Shown here: positions 18,396 to 28,830 of the stretch, piece by piece
Layout of the letters: every line of letters starts with the position of its first letter
How positions within the stretch are numbered: the stretch's first letter is position 1
DNA from: Cyclobacterium jeungdonense
Lineage (GTDB): Bacteria > Bacteroidota > Bacteroidia > Cytophagales > Cyclobacteriaceae
DNA: 64,000 bases
Reading direction: 5' to 3'
Assembly (NCBI RefSeq): GCF_010994275.1
Contig: NZ_WMCD01000004.1
Span: 372,001 to 436,000, forward strand
Notes under the pieces: generated by a model
Database searches by the model: none
What the model was told of the DNA's origin: nothing
The model's input: only the letters and a program-made list of their open reading frames with translations
Translations under genes and position numbers: made by a program

Positions 18396-21300
18396 TTAAT
18401 CGGATAATCTGTTTAATGGCTTGTTATCCAGTGAACGGTTAAGCAGGTAAGCTGCCACGCCTTGATTGTTTATTCCTACCAGCAATATTTTTAAATAGCT
18501 CAGGTCTATTACTTCAAGTGACTTCACGTCTCCCGAAAAAGTCAGGCCCGAGTCGGGAGAGGAAATATAGGTAAAGCCCCCATTTCCATTTCCCTCGTAG
18601 AGCTGCCCGAAATTGGCATCCATCACACCTAATCTCAATCTTGTTGTATTTTGATTACCCCCGAGCACAACGTCCAAGTTTCCGTCTTCATTGTAATCCA
18701 GAACTCCGATGGCATTAACGGGGGCAAATTGCGCTTCCCTGGGAAGTTCGTGCACTTTAAACGAACCGTTTTGGCTTTCCAGATATACTGTTCGCAATTC
18801 GTTAATCATTAACTTTTCAGCGTTTTCGAGCTGTTGGTCTGAAAATATATCTCCCAGCTTGGCCTCTGCGAACGATTCGTAGTCTGTAAATTTACTCCGC
18901 ATGCCGTACATTTGATCCAATAACTCATCTCTGCTCATGTAGGGGTAAGGTTCTCCTTTGATATAGTGAACCATAATCGGATCCACGGATCCATTCCCAT
19001 CAAAATCGGAATACACCAATGTCAAAGGCTCCGCATCGCTGGCTTTTAATTGGCTATTCAAACCAAAGTTTCCCGCGATCAAGTCCAAATCACCGTCTTC
19101 ATCAAAATCCGCTGCTTGAAGGGCAGACCACATACCAGAAAGAGGCTGGTCAAAAAAGTCCTTAGTCTTGTTTTCAAATCCCTTGCCCTGTAGGTTAATA
19201 AACACACTGATAGGCATCCAGTCTCCGACTACCACAAAGTCCTCCCAACCATCACCATTCAAGTCCAAAACCTGAGCATCGGTAACCATTCCCATTTTAT
19301 TCAACTCGGGGAAGATTTCTGCTGTCTGGTCATTAAATTTTCCTTGCCCGTCATTGACCAAGAAGTATGAATCGGGCGTTTTGGGATATTGCCCAGGTAC
19401 CACCCTTCCTCCAACAAAAAGGTCCTGGTCTCCATCCTTATCATAGTCAATGGCCTTCACTACCGACCCGCTGACAGCCATTTCCGGTAAAGCCGTGTTT
19501 GATTTCCTGAAATTTCCCCCACCTTCGTTCAGGTAAAGCCTGTCTTGCAATTCGGGGGAGTCGCTAGCAAAATCATGGTATCCTCCACTTACTATGTAAA
19601 GATCCAGCCATCCATCTCCATTGGCATCAAAAAACAAAGCATCCGAATCTGCACTTTTGCTATCTCCGGACAAATCCAATCCCTGAGATTCTAAAAATTT
19701 ACCGGTTGACACCTGAAAATACAATTTCCCGGGACTACCCTCGGCTCCTCCCACGAAAACATCGGTAAATCCATTCTTATTGACATCTCCGACGGCAATG
19801 ACAGGTCCGTTAGGGGAAAGCATGTAACTTAGCAGGGGCTGCCGTTTGAAATCATTGTAGCCGGGCTCCTGATGGGAATAGGAAATTGGAGAGACGATGG
19901 GACTGAAAACAGGATTTGAGTCAACTAGTATCCGGTCAAAACTACCCAAATCTTCTTTTTCCTCCAAAATCAATAGTTGGTTTGGGGTTATATTTTTTAA
20001 CCATTGCTCTTTTCCCTGTGGCCAGACAAGGTGCAGGGAATCTACCACTTCCAACGATCCAAGTCCAAAGTGGATCCTGTGGCTAACCGACGACTGAAAT
20101 CCTCGCGTGGGTTGTTGCTCCATGTACTGGGTACCGGATTTTGTATAGAGCGTCACCCTCGCTCCTATACCAGAAGTGTTTTTGCCAGCGCCCCGCAGCG
20201 ACAATTGTAGAAAATTTGCCTTTCCATCACCGTTGCTTGCCTTGTTTCTGAAGATACTGGCCGTTTCATTCAAGTGATTCACCACCAGGTCCAGATTGCC
20301 GTCATTGTCCAGATCCGCAAAGGCCGCCCCATTGGAAAAAACAGGGGTTTCCAAACCCCATTCCTGCGATTTATCGACAAATTCTTTGCCAGATAAATTC
20401 TTGAAAAGGTAATCATGAACTGGGGTAGAACTCATGGTCGTAACGAGGTGAAGTGTATCCGCCTCCTCTTTTGCTCTGGCTTTATTGAAATAATAATCCC
20501 CCTTGTATTTCAAAAAATCCCTATTAGTATAATCTCTGTAGTAACCATTACTTACAAAAAGATCCTTCCATCCGTCGTTATCAAAATCTGCAAAAAAGGC
20601 GGCCCAACTCCAGTCTGTATTGGAAACTTGGGCTAATTGGCCAATTTCACTAAACAAACCTCCGCCCTGGTTGAGGTGCAGCATGTTTCGCATGTTTTGA
20701 TGGTAAAAGCCCTTCATGACCATCAACGCATATTGCTCGTAATTTTCCGGCCCATAGAGGAGTTTTTGCCGTTTGTTATCCTCTGGAAGCATGTCCAACG
20801 TGAAGATGTCCGGCAATCCGTCGTTGTTAACATCACTAATATCGGAGCCCATGGAGAAATAGGAAATGTGTTGTAAATAATCCGATAACCTTTCGGTAAA
20901 GGTTCCATCTCCATTATTGATATACAGATAATCGGGTTCGATATAGTCATTGGACACGTAGATGTCCGGATAGCCGTCTCCAGAAACATCAGACACAGCC
21001 ACTCCTAATCCAAATCCCATCGAGTTCCCCTTTATGCCAGCCTGTTCACTCACATCAGTAAAAATCCCCGCATCATTCCGGAACAATTTATCACCGGCAT
21101 AAGGGTTCCTGTCCTTTCTTTTGGCATCAAAATCAATTTCATTGATCACCTGAGTATTGTGATTGAGCAGGTACATGTCCAAATCTCCATCCAGGTCAAA
21201 ATCAAAAAACACTGCCTGAATACTATTTGCGGGATCCGCAAGCCCAAACTTCTCGGCAGCCTCCACGAAAGTCCCGTCTTTTTGATTGATAAAAAGCTCG

Positions 21301-21767
21301 TTTTTTCTTGTTTCGGGAGCACCCTTCCCGGAATAACATACGTAAATATCCAAGAAACCATCCCCATCAATGTCCACCATGCTGGTGCCAGTAGTCCAGG
21401 CTTCCCTTCCCCCTACTCCTGCAGATTTGGTAATATCAATAAATTTAAAATCCCCCTCGTTCAGGTACAAGCGGTTGGTACTCATGTTCCCGGTAAAAAA
21501 AATATCATCCAATCCGTCATTATTGATATCTCCAATAGCTACTCCTCCTCCATTATAAAAATATTCATAGGTGAGAATATTAGAGGAGCGATCCTCTTTA
21601 AGGATGTTTTGAAATTTTACCCCTGTTTTCCTTGCAGGTAATTTTTCAAAACCCTGACCCAAAACTCCACCAAGGGAAAATACCAACAGTAATAAGCCTT
21701 GTACGCAATGGTATGAAAACTTGTCCATCTTTTGTCCATTTATCCGCTTAGAAAAGGAATGATCCAT
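18396..21767 (-). CDS. Large secreted FG-GAP/VCBS repeat protein with ASPIC/UnbV domain
   Basis: 1123 residues with a signal sequence (VQGLLLLVFSLGGVLGQ). Repeated calcium-binding-style blades such as DINNDGLDDIFFTGNM, DIDGDGFLDIYVCY and DLDNDGNLDLVVNH recur through the protein, about a dozen in two propellers. Between them, near residues 540-605, is an ASPIC/UnbV-type segment (GARVTLYTKSGTQYMEQQ, then HFGLGS and LVWPQG). Such proteins are abundant in marine Bacteroidetes next to SusC/SusD genes and are probably surface proteins, but their function is unknown. No type IX C-terminal sorting signal is evident. Confidence 0.88.
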   Translation of the reverse strand: MDHSFSKRINGQKMDKFSYHCVQGLLLLVFSLGGVLGQGFEKLPARKTGVKFQNILKEDRSSNILTYEYFYNGGGVAIGDINNDGLDDIFFTGNMSTNRLYLNEGDFKFIDITKSAGVGGREAWTTGTSMVDIDGDGFLDIYVCYSGKGAPETRKNELFINQKDGTFVEAAEKFGLADPANSIQAVFFDFDLDGDLDMYLLNHNTQVINEIDFDAKRKDRNPYAGDKLFRNDAGIFTDVSEQAGIKGNSMGFGLGVAVSDVSGDGYPDIYVSNDYIEPDYLYINNGDGTFTERLSDYLQHISYFSMGSDISDVNNDGLPDIFTLDMLPEDNKRQKLLYGPENYEQYALMVMKGFYHQNMRNMLHLNQGGGLFSEIGQLAQVSNTDWSWAAFFADFDNDGWKDLFVSNGYYRDYTNRDFLKYKGDYYFNKARAKEEADTLHLVTTMSSTPVHDYLFKNLSGKEFVDKSQEWGLETPVFSNGAAFADLDNDGNLDLVVNHLNETASIFRNKASNGDGKANFLQLSLRGAGKNTSGIGARVTLYTKSGTQYMEQQPTRGFQSSVSHRIHFGLGSLEVVDSLHLVWPQGKEQWLKNITPNQLLILEEKEDLGSFDRILVDSNPVFSPIVSPISYSHQEPGYNDFKRQPLLSYMLSPNGPVIAVGDVNKNGFTDVFVGGAEGSPGKLYFQVSTGKFLESQGLDLSGDSKSADSDALFFDANGDGWLDLYIVSGGYHDFASDSPELQDRLYLNEGGGNFRKSNTALPEMAVSGSVVKAIDYDKDGDQDLFVGGRVVPGQYPKTPDSYFLVNDGQGKFNDQTAEIFPELNKMGMVTDAQVLDLNGDGWEDFVVVGDWMPISVFINLQGKGFENKTKDFFDQPLSGMWSALQAADFDEDGDLDLIAGNFGLNSQLKASDAEPLTLVYSDFDGNGSVDPIMVHYIKGEPYPYMSRDELLDQMYGMRSKFTDYESFAEAKLGDIFSDQQLENAEKLMINELRTVYLESQNGSFKVHELPREAQFAPVNAIGVLDYNEDGNLDVVLGGNQNTTRLRLGVMDANFGQLYEGNGNGGFTYISSPDSGLTFSGDVKSLEVIDLSYLKILLVGINNQGVAAYLLNRSLDNKPLNRLSD

Positions 21768-21943
21768 AATCCACGGTTTTGGGAGTTAAATTACATTTTT
21801 TCGGATGATATCCCAACAAAATACAAACATTCCCCTAACATAGAGAGACAATATAGACTCACACTGAATAAATTTTGCTAATAACCAATTTTTTGCCAAT
21901 AATAAGTATCTTGAGTGTTTCTAGAGAATCAACGACGCTTTTG

Positions 21944-23458
21944 ATGAGAAGATTTGGTTTAATCTATTGGCCAGCCCGGTATGCAGTATGGAGTCTGGCT
22001 TTGATCATGCTTTCCTGCCAGAAAAAGGATAAAAGTGCCCTGATTTGGGATGCCCGGTTTCCCGTGATCGGGTCCCAATCTTCCCCTCGGCCCATGGACC
22101 TCAACGGGGACGGCATTCAGGATTTAGTGATGGGGGCTGGGAAAAACGAATTTGAAGCCAGTGCTTATGGGATCATCGCCATAGATGGCGCCAACGGGGA
22201 AATTTTGTGGCACCATGCTGCGGAAGATCAGGTATTTGGCTCCGCATCTTTTCAAGACGTAAATGGAGACGGAACACCGGATGTTTTTATCGGAGGACGT
22301 GGTCCTTATCTCAAGGGTATAGATGGACGGAGCGGTGATCTTATCTGGAAATTCGACACCCTTTCCCACCAACACCATCCGGTACTTCGGCATGGGCGTT
22401 TCAATTTTACCAATAGTGTCTGGATACCTGATCAGAATGGAGACGGACTTGATGAACTACTGATCTGCAATGGTGGGAATTCAAAAGCAGCACCTTACGA
22501 AACGAAGGATCGGTATCCGGGTATTTTGATGGTTATCAACCCATGGAACGGCGACGTATTGGCCGCAGACAGTATGCCGGACGGAGGAGAAACCTACCTG
22601 TCCCCAGTAGTAATTCCCGGAAATGAAAATGAAGACTATCGGATTGCTTTCGGTACGGGCGGAGAAACCATTTCGGGGAGCCTTTACCTGGCCAACCTGA
22701 AAGACTTGATGAAAAACGACTTATCCAAAGCCAGAAAGCTGGTTTCGGAATCGGGTCATGGATTTATAGCGTCACCGGTATTAGTCGATTTGGATCGGGA
22801 CGGGATTCTGGATATTGTAGCGATTTCACACAGCAGCTCCATTTCGGCCATTTCAGGAAAAACCCTGGACTTGCTTTGGGAGCAAAACATCCCGCATACC
22901 GAGTGTAGCAACAGCTTTGCTGTTGGGCAGTTTACCGATGATGACATTCCGGATCTTTTTACCTTTGTTAGTAAGGGCGTTTGGCCCGAAAATACGGGAT
23001 CTGTTCAGGTCTTGATAGATGGAGAAACCGGAAACGTAGTCCGGCAGGAAGAATTGGGATGCACCGGTTTTTCCTCTCCCGTCGCTTATGACCTGAATAG
23101 GGACGGAATCGATGAGGTGCTATTCAGCATCAATGATTACGACTGTGAGCGAGCCATTGACGATGAATCTGCCTTTTTAATCGAAAACAAATTGCTGATA
23201 ATGGATTTTGCCTCTGGTGAATTGCATACCCTGGACCAATCAAAGGGCTTTAAAAATATATTTTCTACTCCCTGGATTGGAGATCTGGATCAGGATGGTT
23301 ACCTGGACCTGGTTCACTGCCAGTATTTCAGCCATACCGATATTTTGTCATTTTTGGGAATGCGGGTAAAGCGAATCGACCTTCCCATTAAAGTCCGGGA
23401 GGCACCCGTATGGGGAAGCCTGATGGGTTCAGAAGGAGATGGCATCTACCAAAAATAA
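21944..23458 (+). CDS. FG-GAP/VCBS propeller lipoprotein
   Basis: 504 residues from ATG 21944. An upstream in-frame start at 21875 is possible, but the ATG gives a proper lipoprotein signal (WSLALIMLSC, then QKKDKS). The body is a beta-propeller with repeats DLNGDGIQDLVMGAGKN, DVNGDGTPDVFIGG, DQNGDGLDELLICNGG and DLDQDGYLDLVHC. Interspersed IDGANGEILW segments resemble PQQ-type blades. It is transcribed away from the larger VCBS gene across a 176-bp gap, so the two may share regulation. Function unknown. Confidence 0.85.
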   Translation: MRRFGLIYWPARYAVWSLALIMLSCQKKDKSALIWDARFPVIGSQSSPRPMDLNGDGIQDLVMGAGKNEFEASAYGIIAIDGANGEILWHHAAEDQVFGSASFQDVNGDGTPDVFIGGRGPYLKGIDGRSGDLIWKFDTLSHQHHPVLRHGRFNFTNSVWIPDQNGDGLDELLICNGGNSKAAPYETKDRYPGILMVINPWNGDVLAADSMPDGGETYLSPVVIPGNENEDYRIAFGTGGETISGSLYLANLKDLMKNDLSKARKLVSESGHGFIASPVLVDLDRDGILDIVAISHSSSISAISGKTLDLLWEQNIPHTECSNSFAVGQFTDDDIPDLFTFVSKGVWPENTGSVQVLIDGETGNVVRQEELGCTGFSSPVAYDLNRDGIDEVLFSINDYDCERAIDDESAFLIENKLLIMDFASGELHTLDQSKGFKNIFSTPWIGDLDQDGYLDLVHCQYFSHTDILSFLGMRVKRIDLPIKVREAPVWGSLMGSEGDGIYQK

Positions 23459-23482
23459 GAGGCTGCTATGGCAGCCTCTTAT
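23455..23482. terminator. Bidirectional terminator hairpin between the VCBS lipoprotein and susD
   Basis: A perfect 12-bp inverted repeat (ATAAGAGGCTGC, loop TATG, GCAGCCTCTTAT) starts at the stop codon of the plus-strand gene and lies between two converging genes. It is symmetric and probably terminates both. Confidence 0.75.
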
Positions 23483-23505
23483 TTAACTTCGTCCATTCAT
23501 CTTAC

Positions 23506-25110
23506 TCAATCAGCGGTGTCCCACCAAACCCGAGTGGTAAAAATATCCGGCAAGGTAGCTCCCGCCTGAAAGTTTTCGTTGGTTGCGACTTCTGCAGCTG
23601 GGTACCTTAGTTTCCTCATGATCTGTCCTTGGGTAACATTTCCAGGATAATCGGTAGGAGTTAATTCCGGGTAGCCTGTCCTACGCCAATCAGACCAGGC
23701 TTCCCACCAATTAAAGAACTTGCTTACCCACATTTGCTCTCCAATCATTTCCAAAGCGGGCTTTTCTACCCCATAAGGATTTCGGGCCAGATACGCATTC
23801 ACCTGATCATCGGAAATTGCCAGTTCGTCATCAAAGAACGTATACATTTGCATGGCTCCTTTTACACCCTCGTTAAAATGCTCCTCTGCTGACCCCGGAA
23901 TGCCCGATCCGATTCCTCTTTCCAAAGCTTCGGCTTGCAGGAATGCAGATTCCGCAAAATTCATCAGCATGTAGGGGCTATCACGCTGCAACATAAGGTA
24001 GTTGATTCTGGAATAGGTAGATACCTGATCGACTGGTCCGCCTTCAATCTCCTCCAGTCCGGCAGCATCATACCCATTGGGCATGCCTTTCTGCTCCAAA
24101 GGGTTGGTGTTGATCGGCGACCAACTAACAGCGGACCAATCGGCAATGCCCCCACTTAATACCATCAGGCGGGGATCTACCTCGTCAGCGGTAGTGGCAC
24201 CATCTTTAAGCCAATCAACCAGCGTTTCGCTCAAATAGCTGGGTTGTCCCCCATCGCCGGGGTAAAATGCCCTGGAAATTCCATTCTGATTAATCCATAA
24301 ACTAGGTCCTTCAGACATAGGCACCCAGGCATTGTCCTCATTACTCTGCATAACCCCGCCTGCAATAGCTTTGGTAACGTATTCGTTAGCTAATTGTGGG
24401 GCCACATCGGAGACTCGCATGGCTAACCGCAGCATTAAAGAATAGCCAAAGCGCTTCCATTGGGTAATGTCGCCATCAAAGATAATGTCCGCCTTGGCAA
24501 ATCCATCGTCAGGATTCGATGCACTGATGGCCGCGGTGGCTTCCTCTAACTCCTGAAGCAGGTGTGGATAGATTTCAGACTGAGGATCGTACTCTGGAAA
24601 GAACACCCCATCCATCCCCTGGAGTGCACCGAAATAAGGTATGTTTCCATAAAAATCCGTTAGTCTATGAAAATTCAAAACACGCAGGATGCGGGCAGCG
24701 TTTCGGGTATTAATTTTATTTCCTTCGTCATATCCACCGGGACCGGTTTGCCGGATTACTTCTGAAATATTCTTCAAGGCATCACCGTAGAAAAATTCAA
24801 AGGGAGCATTGTTAGACTCGAAGTTTTCTGTGTATTTATCACCGGGAGCAATGCCCCCACCTGCATTTGCGAGGTGTTGGATCAGGTAGGCCGTCATGCC
24901 GATGTTGGTCCTCCAATCAATGTACCGATTATCACCGGCGGAACCACCGGAGGCCGAACCGAGTTGAGCCGCAGTAAACATGAAATTGAGATCAATCTCA
25001 TTGACTGCCTGCGGGTTGATATTCAGGTCGTGTAACTCCTCCGTATCACAACCAAACAGGGAAAAACAACCTGCTAGTCCGATTAAGAGAAACTTATTTA
25101 TATTTTTCAT
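23506..25110 (-). CDS. SusD/RagB-family outer-membrane nutrient-binding lipoprotein
   Basis: 534 residues. The lipoprotein signal ends at C21 (SLFGC, then DTEELHDLNINP). The DLNINPQAVNEIDLNFMFTA opening is typical of the SusD-like 2 subgroup. The helical TPR-type body includes ILRVLNFHRLTDFYGNIPY, and the end carries KFFNWWEAWSDWRRTGYPEL, a SusD-like hallmark. SusD proteins form the lid over a SusC TonB-dependent channel and capture glycans or peptides. It lies 20 bp downstream of susC in the same operon. This subgroup is often found without glycoside hydrolases, and none is seen here. Confidence 0.93.
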   Translation of the reverse strand: MKNINKFLLIGLAGCFSLFGCDTEELHDLNINPQAVNEIDLNFMFTAAQLGSASGGSAGDNRYIDWRTNIGMTAYLIQHLANAGGGIAPGDKYTENFESNNAPFEFFYGDALKNISEVIRQTGPGGYDEGNKINTRNAARILRVLNFHRLTDFYGNIPYFGALQGMDGVFFPEYDPQSEIYPHLLQELEEATAAISASNPDDGFAKADIIFDGDITQWKRFGYSLMLRLAMRVSDVAPQLANEYVTKAIAGGVMQSNEDNAWVPMSEGPSLWINQNGISRAFYPGDGGQPSYLSETLVDWLKDGATTADEVDPRLMVLSGGIADWSAVSWSPINTNPLEQKGMPNGYDAAGLEEIEGGPVDQVSTYSRINYLMLQRDSPYMLMNFAESAFLQAEALERGIGSGIPGSAEEHFNEGVKGAMQMYTFFDDELAISDDQVNAYLARNPYGVEKPALEMIGEQMWVSKFFNWWEAWSDWRRTGYPELTPTDYPGNVTQGQIMRKLRYPAAEVATNENFQAGATLPDIFTTRVWWDTAD

Positions 25111-25130
25111 AGTATTGTTTCCTTTAGTAA

Positions 25131-28100
25131 TTAAAACGTTGCTCTTACATTGAACCCAAATGTTCTGGTCTGTGGCATACCGAAGTAGTCCAGTCCTTGC
25201 CCATTACCGGATGAATACCCGGATTCAGGATCGATGTTTTCCACATTTTTCCAAAGAATGGATAAGTTTCGGCCAACAAAAGACAGGTTCAAATTCGTGA
25301 ATGGAGTTTTGTCCATGAGACTCCTTGGGAAATTATATCCTAACGTCACCTGCCTTAATTTGGCAAAAGAGCCATCGTACACGAAATAATCCTGTACCCT
25401 GTTCCCCATCTGGTTCCAATAGTTATTGGCCTCTCCGGGCGAGAGTGTTTTGGAAAATGATTCGTATATCGGAGTGCCGTCGGTAGCCGTGCCGGATTGG
25501 ATGACACCGGAAACGGTAAGTGGCTCCTCTCCAGCCCTGCCCTGCAAGGTCTGCTTATGTAATCCCCATTGGGTAAGCCTTACGTTAGTTCCGGAATACA
25601 AATCTCCCCCTAGTCTGAAATCAACCAGTGCTGAAAGATTAAAACCCTTAAAAGTGATACTGTTGTTTATTCCACCAGTCCAATCCGGAATACCGTTTCC
25701 TATCACTTCCATTTGATCGGATTGTACCGGTGCCCCGTTTTCTTCAAAGACCGGTTGTCCGTCCGGAGACTTTTTCTGAACCCAACCGGCCAAAACGCCG
25801 AAAGGATGGCCGGTTCTGTGTTGCACAAATACCGTTCTGGTTCGTGGTTCTTCCACATTCAGTATATCACTACCTTCAATCAGGGAAATTACCTTATTCC
25901 TGTTTCGAGCCACGTTGAAGGAAATGTCCCAATTAAAATTATTAGTTCGAATGGGAGATCCGGTCAGCAATATTTCGATTCCTTTGTTTTCCATTTCTCC
26001 CAAATTGACCAAGGTAGATCCAAATCCAGAGGATCTGGAAACCTGGGCATTTAACTGATCATCTGTACTTCTCTGATGATAGTAGGTAAAGTCCAGCCCC
26101 AATCTGTTCTGATAAAAACGCACATCAAAACCAGCTTCAATCTCGGTAGACAGCAATGGCTTCAGGAATCGGTTTGGAATAGTACCTGCATTGCCTCCAG
26201 CGGTAGCAAAGGAAGCCATGGCCACCTGATTGCCACTATGATCTACAGCAGGAGCTCCTAATAAGGAATACACATTTTGAATCTGGTAGGGTCCCACCGT
26301 GGAATTACCTACTCTGGCCCAGGATCCTCTGATTTTGCCGAAGCTTAACCAATTGGGCAACTCGTTCAGGGCATCTGAAAAGACAAAACTACCGCCAAGG
26401 GAAGGATAGGTGACATCATTGAATTGCGGATCCAACACCGAGAACCAGTCCGTTCTGCCGGTAGCAGTCAGGAAAATAATATTCTTGTAACTTACTTCGG
26501 CAGATCCAAATACGGAATTGATGCCCCAGCCCGAATAGCCATAGCCAAAGTTTCTGGTCACCGTATTGTTGATGGCATGAAAGAAAGGCACATTGAATCC
26601 CTGACCGTTGGCAGAAATGGTTTCATCCTCTCTTCTCATTCGATTAGCTCCTATAAAAGCGTTCACTCCGAAATTTCCAAATTCCTGATTGTAACCCAAC
26701 ATGGCCTCCAGGTTGATCTCGTTTACTCTTCGCTCACTTTCGCTCATGCTACCATTTCTTTGGTATCCGGTTCCTTGTGGAGTAAGGGTGGTACCCCTCC
26801 GGGTATACCAATCCATACCTGCTCTTCCTGACAGGTAGAGGTAGTCGGTGATGTCATATCTCAAGGACCCGGAGGTAATGATCCTGTCCCGGGTATCGTT
26901 GATCGACAATTGATGGGTAGAAAAATAAGGATTTTGTCCCCAAGGATTATTGGTCATCAAGTATTCTTCCTGTTCGGCAAAGCCCCAGGTACTGAGTAGG
27001 GCCGGATCGGTACCTATCGGTATGGTTCCCAATCGATTAAGAGATCCTTTCCCCCACTCTACATTTACATTAGGCGGAAGGGCAAAAATCGACTGAAAGG
27101 CATTTCCGGGAGAATCCGAAAGTCGCGGACGGTTTTGAGTTCGCTCATTGGAGTACAAGACTTTTGCATCGAAGGTCAGTTTTTTTCCAAATTTACCATT
27201 TGTGGCAATGGACATATTCAGACGGTCAAAGCCAGCATTTGGCACCACGGACGAACTTCTCATGTCCGTTGCGTTGAATCTAAATGTTTGCGTGTCACTA
27301 CCGCCAGCCAGGGAAATGCTATTTGTATATGCGGTGCCAGTTTGATAAAAACGATCCCAATTGTCACCTGCGTATACATAAGGTCGTTCCACCCCGTCAA
27401 AATGCATGGAGGTCCCCGAGCCTAACGGTTGCCCCCAGGCTTGTGTACCCCAATCGTAACCTTGACGCACCGTGGTAGGTCGTTCTGCAGCTCCGGTGAT
27501 CAGATCTCCCTGGAACCGTCCGGAACCAAATTCGGTCTGTAAATCAGTTTGCTTATTAATCCTTTCGAACACCACATTTGAATTGATTTCCACACCGATA
27601 CCCCGTCTGGCCGTTCCTCTTTTTGTTGTTATCAAGATTACCCCATTGGCAGCTCTCGAACCGTAAAGTGCCGCAGCACTGGCTCCCTTAAGCACGGACA
27701 TGGATTCGATATCGTCTGGGTTCACACTCGTCATACCGTCACCTTGGTCAGCACCTCCCCAAACTCCTGCCTGTCCAAAATTGGTGTTGTCCATCGGGAC
27801 GCCGTCGATTACATACAACGGCTGATTACCACCTTGAAGGGAGGTATTTCCTCGGATGATCACCCGGGAGGATCCGGCTGGCCCAGAGGCCACGTTGCTG
27901 ACATTTACTCCAGCAACCCGGCCCGCAAGTTGGTTGGCAATGTTATTTTCCCTGGCCTGTGTAAATTCTTCTCCACCCACTTCCGTCATCGAGTACTGAA
28001 GTGCCCGGACGTCTCTTTCAATACCAAGCGCTGTCACAACAACTTCCGATAATTCGGCCGCATCTTCTGCCAGGCTAACATTAATGGTGCTCCGGTTGCC

Positions 28101-28355
28101 TACCCGCTCTTCCACTGTCTGAAAACCCAGAAAGGAAAACACGAGCACCGTCTCTTCACCCGGCACATTTAAACTGTAATTTCCATCCACATCCGTTGCC
28201 GTACCTGTAGATGTTCCTTTGATCAATACCGAAACTCCCGGAAGTGGCATCCCATCTGACTGGTCAGTCACCTGCCCGGAAACGGTTTGTGCCTGGGTAC
28301 TATAGCCCATTGCGGACGATAGTATCAGGCAGACAATAAGTAATAGGTTTTTCAT
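25131..28355 (-). CDS. SusC/RagA-family TonB-linked outer-membrane transporter
   Basis: 1074 residues. A signal peptide (LLLIVCLILSSAMGYSTQA) precedes a carboxypeptidase-regulatory-like domain (about 25-105, with GVSVLIKGTSTGTATDVDG). The plug domain (about 115-235) has VSNVASGPAGSSRVIIRGN and the SusC box SMSVLKGASAAALYGSRA. The rest is a beta-barrel ending in FGFNVRATF with a terminal phenylalanine. It imports a nutrient across the outer membrane together with the SusD lipoprotein, driven by TonB. The ligand is unknown. A 489-bp AT-rich region with a repeated 10-mer lies upstream. Confidence 0.95.
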   Translation of the reverse strand: MKNLLLIVCLILSSAMGYSTQAQTVSGQVTDQSDGMPLPGVSVLIKGTSTGTATDVDGNYSLNVPGEETVLVFSFLGFQTVEERVGNRSTINVSLAEDAAELSEVVVTALGIERDVRALQYSMTEVGGEEFTQARENNIANQLAGRVAGVNVSNVASGPAGSSRVIIRGNTSLQGGNQPLYVIDGVPMDNTNFGQAGVWGGADQGDGMTSVNPDDIESMSVLKGASAAALYGSRAANGVILITTKRGTARRGIGVEINSNVVFERINKQTDLQTEFGSGRFQGDLITGAAERPTTVRQGYDWGTQAWGQPLGSGTSMHFDGVERPYVYAGDNWDRFYQTGTAYTNSISLAGGSDTQTFRFNATDMRSSSVVPNAGFDRLNMSIATNGKFGKKLTFDAKVLYSNERTQNRPRLSDSPGNAFQSIFALPPNVNVEWGKGSLNRLGTIPIGTDPALLSTWGFAEQEEYLMTNNPWGQNPYFSTHQLSINDTRDRIITSGSLRYDITDYLYLSGRAGMDWYTRRGTTLTPQGTGYQRNGSMSESERRVNEINLEAMLGYNQEFGNFGVNAFIGANRMRREDETISANGQGFNVPFFHAINNTVTRNFGYGYSGWGINSVFGSAEVSYKNIIFLTATGRTDWFSVLDPQFNDVTYPSLGGSFVFSDALNELPNWLSFGKIRGSWARVGNSTVGPYQIQNVYSLLGAPAVDHSGNQVAMASFATAGGNAGTIPNRFLKPLLSTEIEAGFDVRFYQNRLGLDFTYYHQRSTDDQLNAQVSRSSGFGSTLVNLGEMENKGIEILLTGSPIRTNNFNWDISFNVARNRNKVISLIEGSDILNVEEPRTRTVFVQHRTGHPFGVLAGWVQKKSPDGQPVFEENGAPVQSDQMEVIGNGIPDWTGGINNSITFKGFNLSALVDFRLGGDLYSGTNVRLTQWGLHKQTLQGRAGEEPLTVSGVIQSGTATDGTPIYESFSKTLSPGEANNYWNQMGNRVQDYFVYDGSFAKLRQVTLGYNFPRSLMDKTPFTNLNLSFVGRNLSILWKNVENIDPESGYSSGNGQGLDYFGMPQTRTFGFNVRATF

Positions 28356-28581
28356 AATAGATAATTTTGGATTTGAAATTGTTTTTTTCCAAGCATTCTT
28401 CTACTCACTCCCGGTTTTTACATCAATGGAAAGGATATTTTATTGAAGGTCTGCTTACTCCAATTTAAATAACCTTAGCCTTAACCGGACCTTTGTCCAA
28501 TTTTATTGATTAAAAATAGAAGATAGGTAGTCAAATAGTCATGAAAGTCACAGAAATGTAGAATTTTATTAATAGAAAAAC

Positions 28582-28642
28582 AACGGTAACCCAACGTTTT
28601 TTTTAAGGAAGGGAGTACCTCTATATTACACAAACGGTAACC
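28582..28642. promoter_or_regulatory. Direct repeat of AACGGTAACC, candidate operator
   Basis: The 10-mer AACGGTAACC occurs at 28582-28591 and again at 28633-28642, 51 bp apart (about five helical turns), in an otherwise AT-only region upstream of susC. Same orientation and near-integral helical spacing suggest a regulator binding site. No regulator gene is nearby, so this is tentative. Confidence 0.35.
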
Positions 28643-28791
28643 TAAAAATTAAAAATATTTTATTACTGAATGTCAGAATATCACTACATAATGATATACA
28701 CTGGATTTGAATAAAAATATAAAATGTAAATAAAAATTTTAAAATAAAATATGATCTGTAAAAAATACCTTTTTAACTGTTACTTAAAATA

Positions 28792-28830
28792 AAAAAACCA
28801 TTAGTCCTTATTCTAGAAAGAAAACTAATG
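28792..28830 (-). terminator. Rho-independent terminator of the downstream membrane protein gene
   Basis: On the minus strand, CATTAGT (28830-28824) pairs with ACTAATG (28805-28799), with a short inner CTT/AAG pairing. The stem is followed directly by GTTTTTTTATTTT. It lies 15 bp past the stop of the gene at 28845-29462. Confidence 0.75.
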
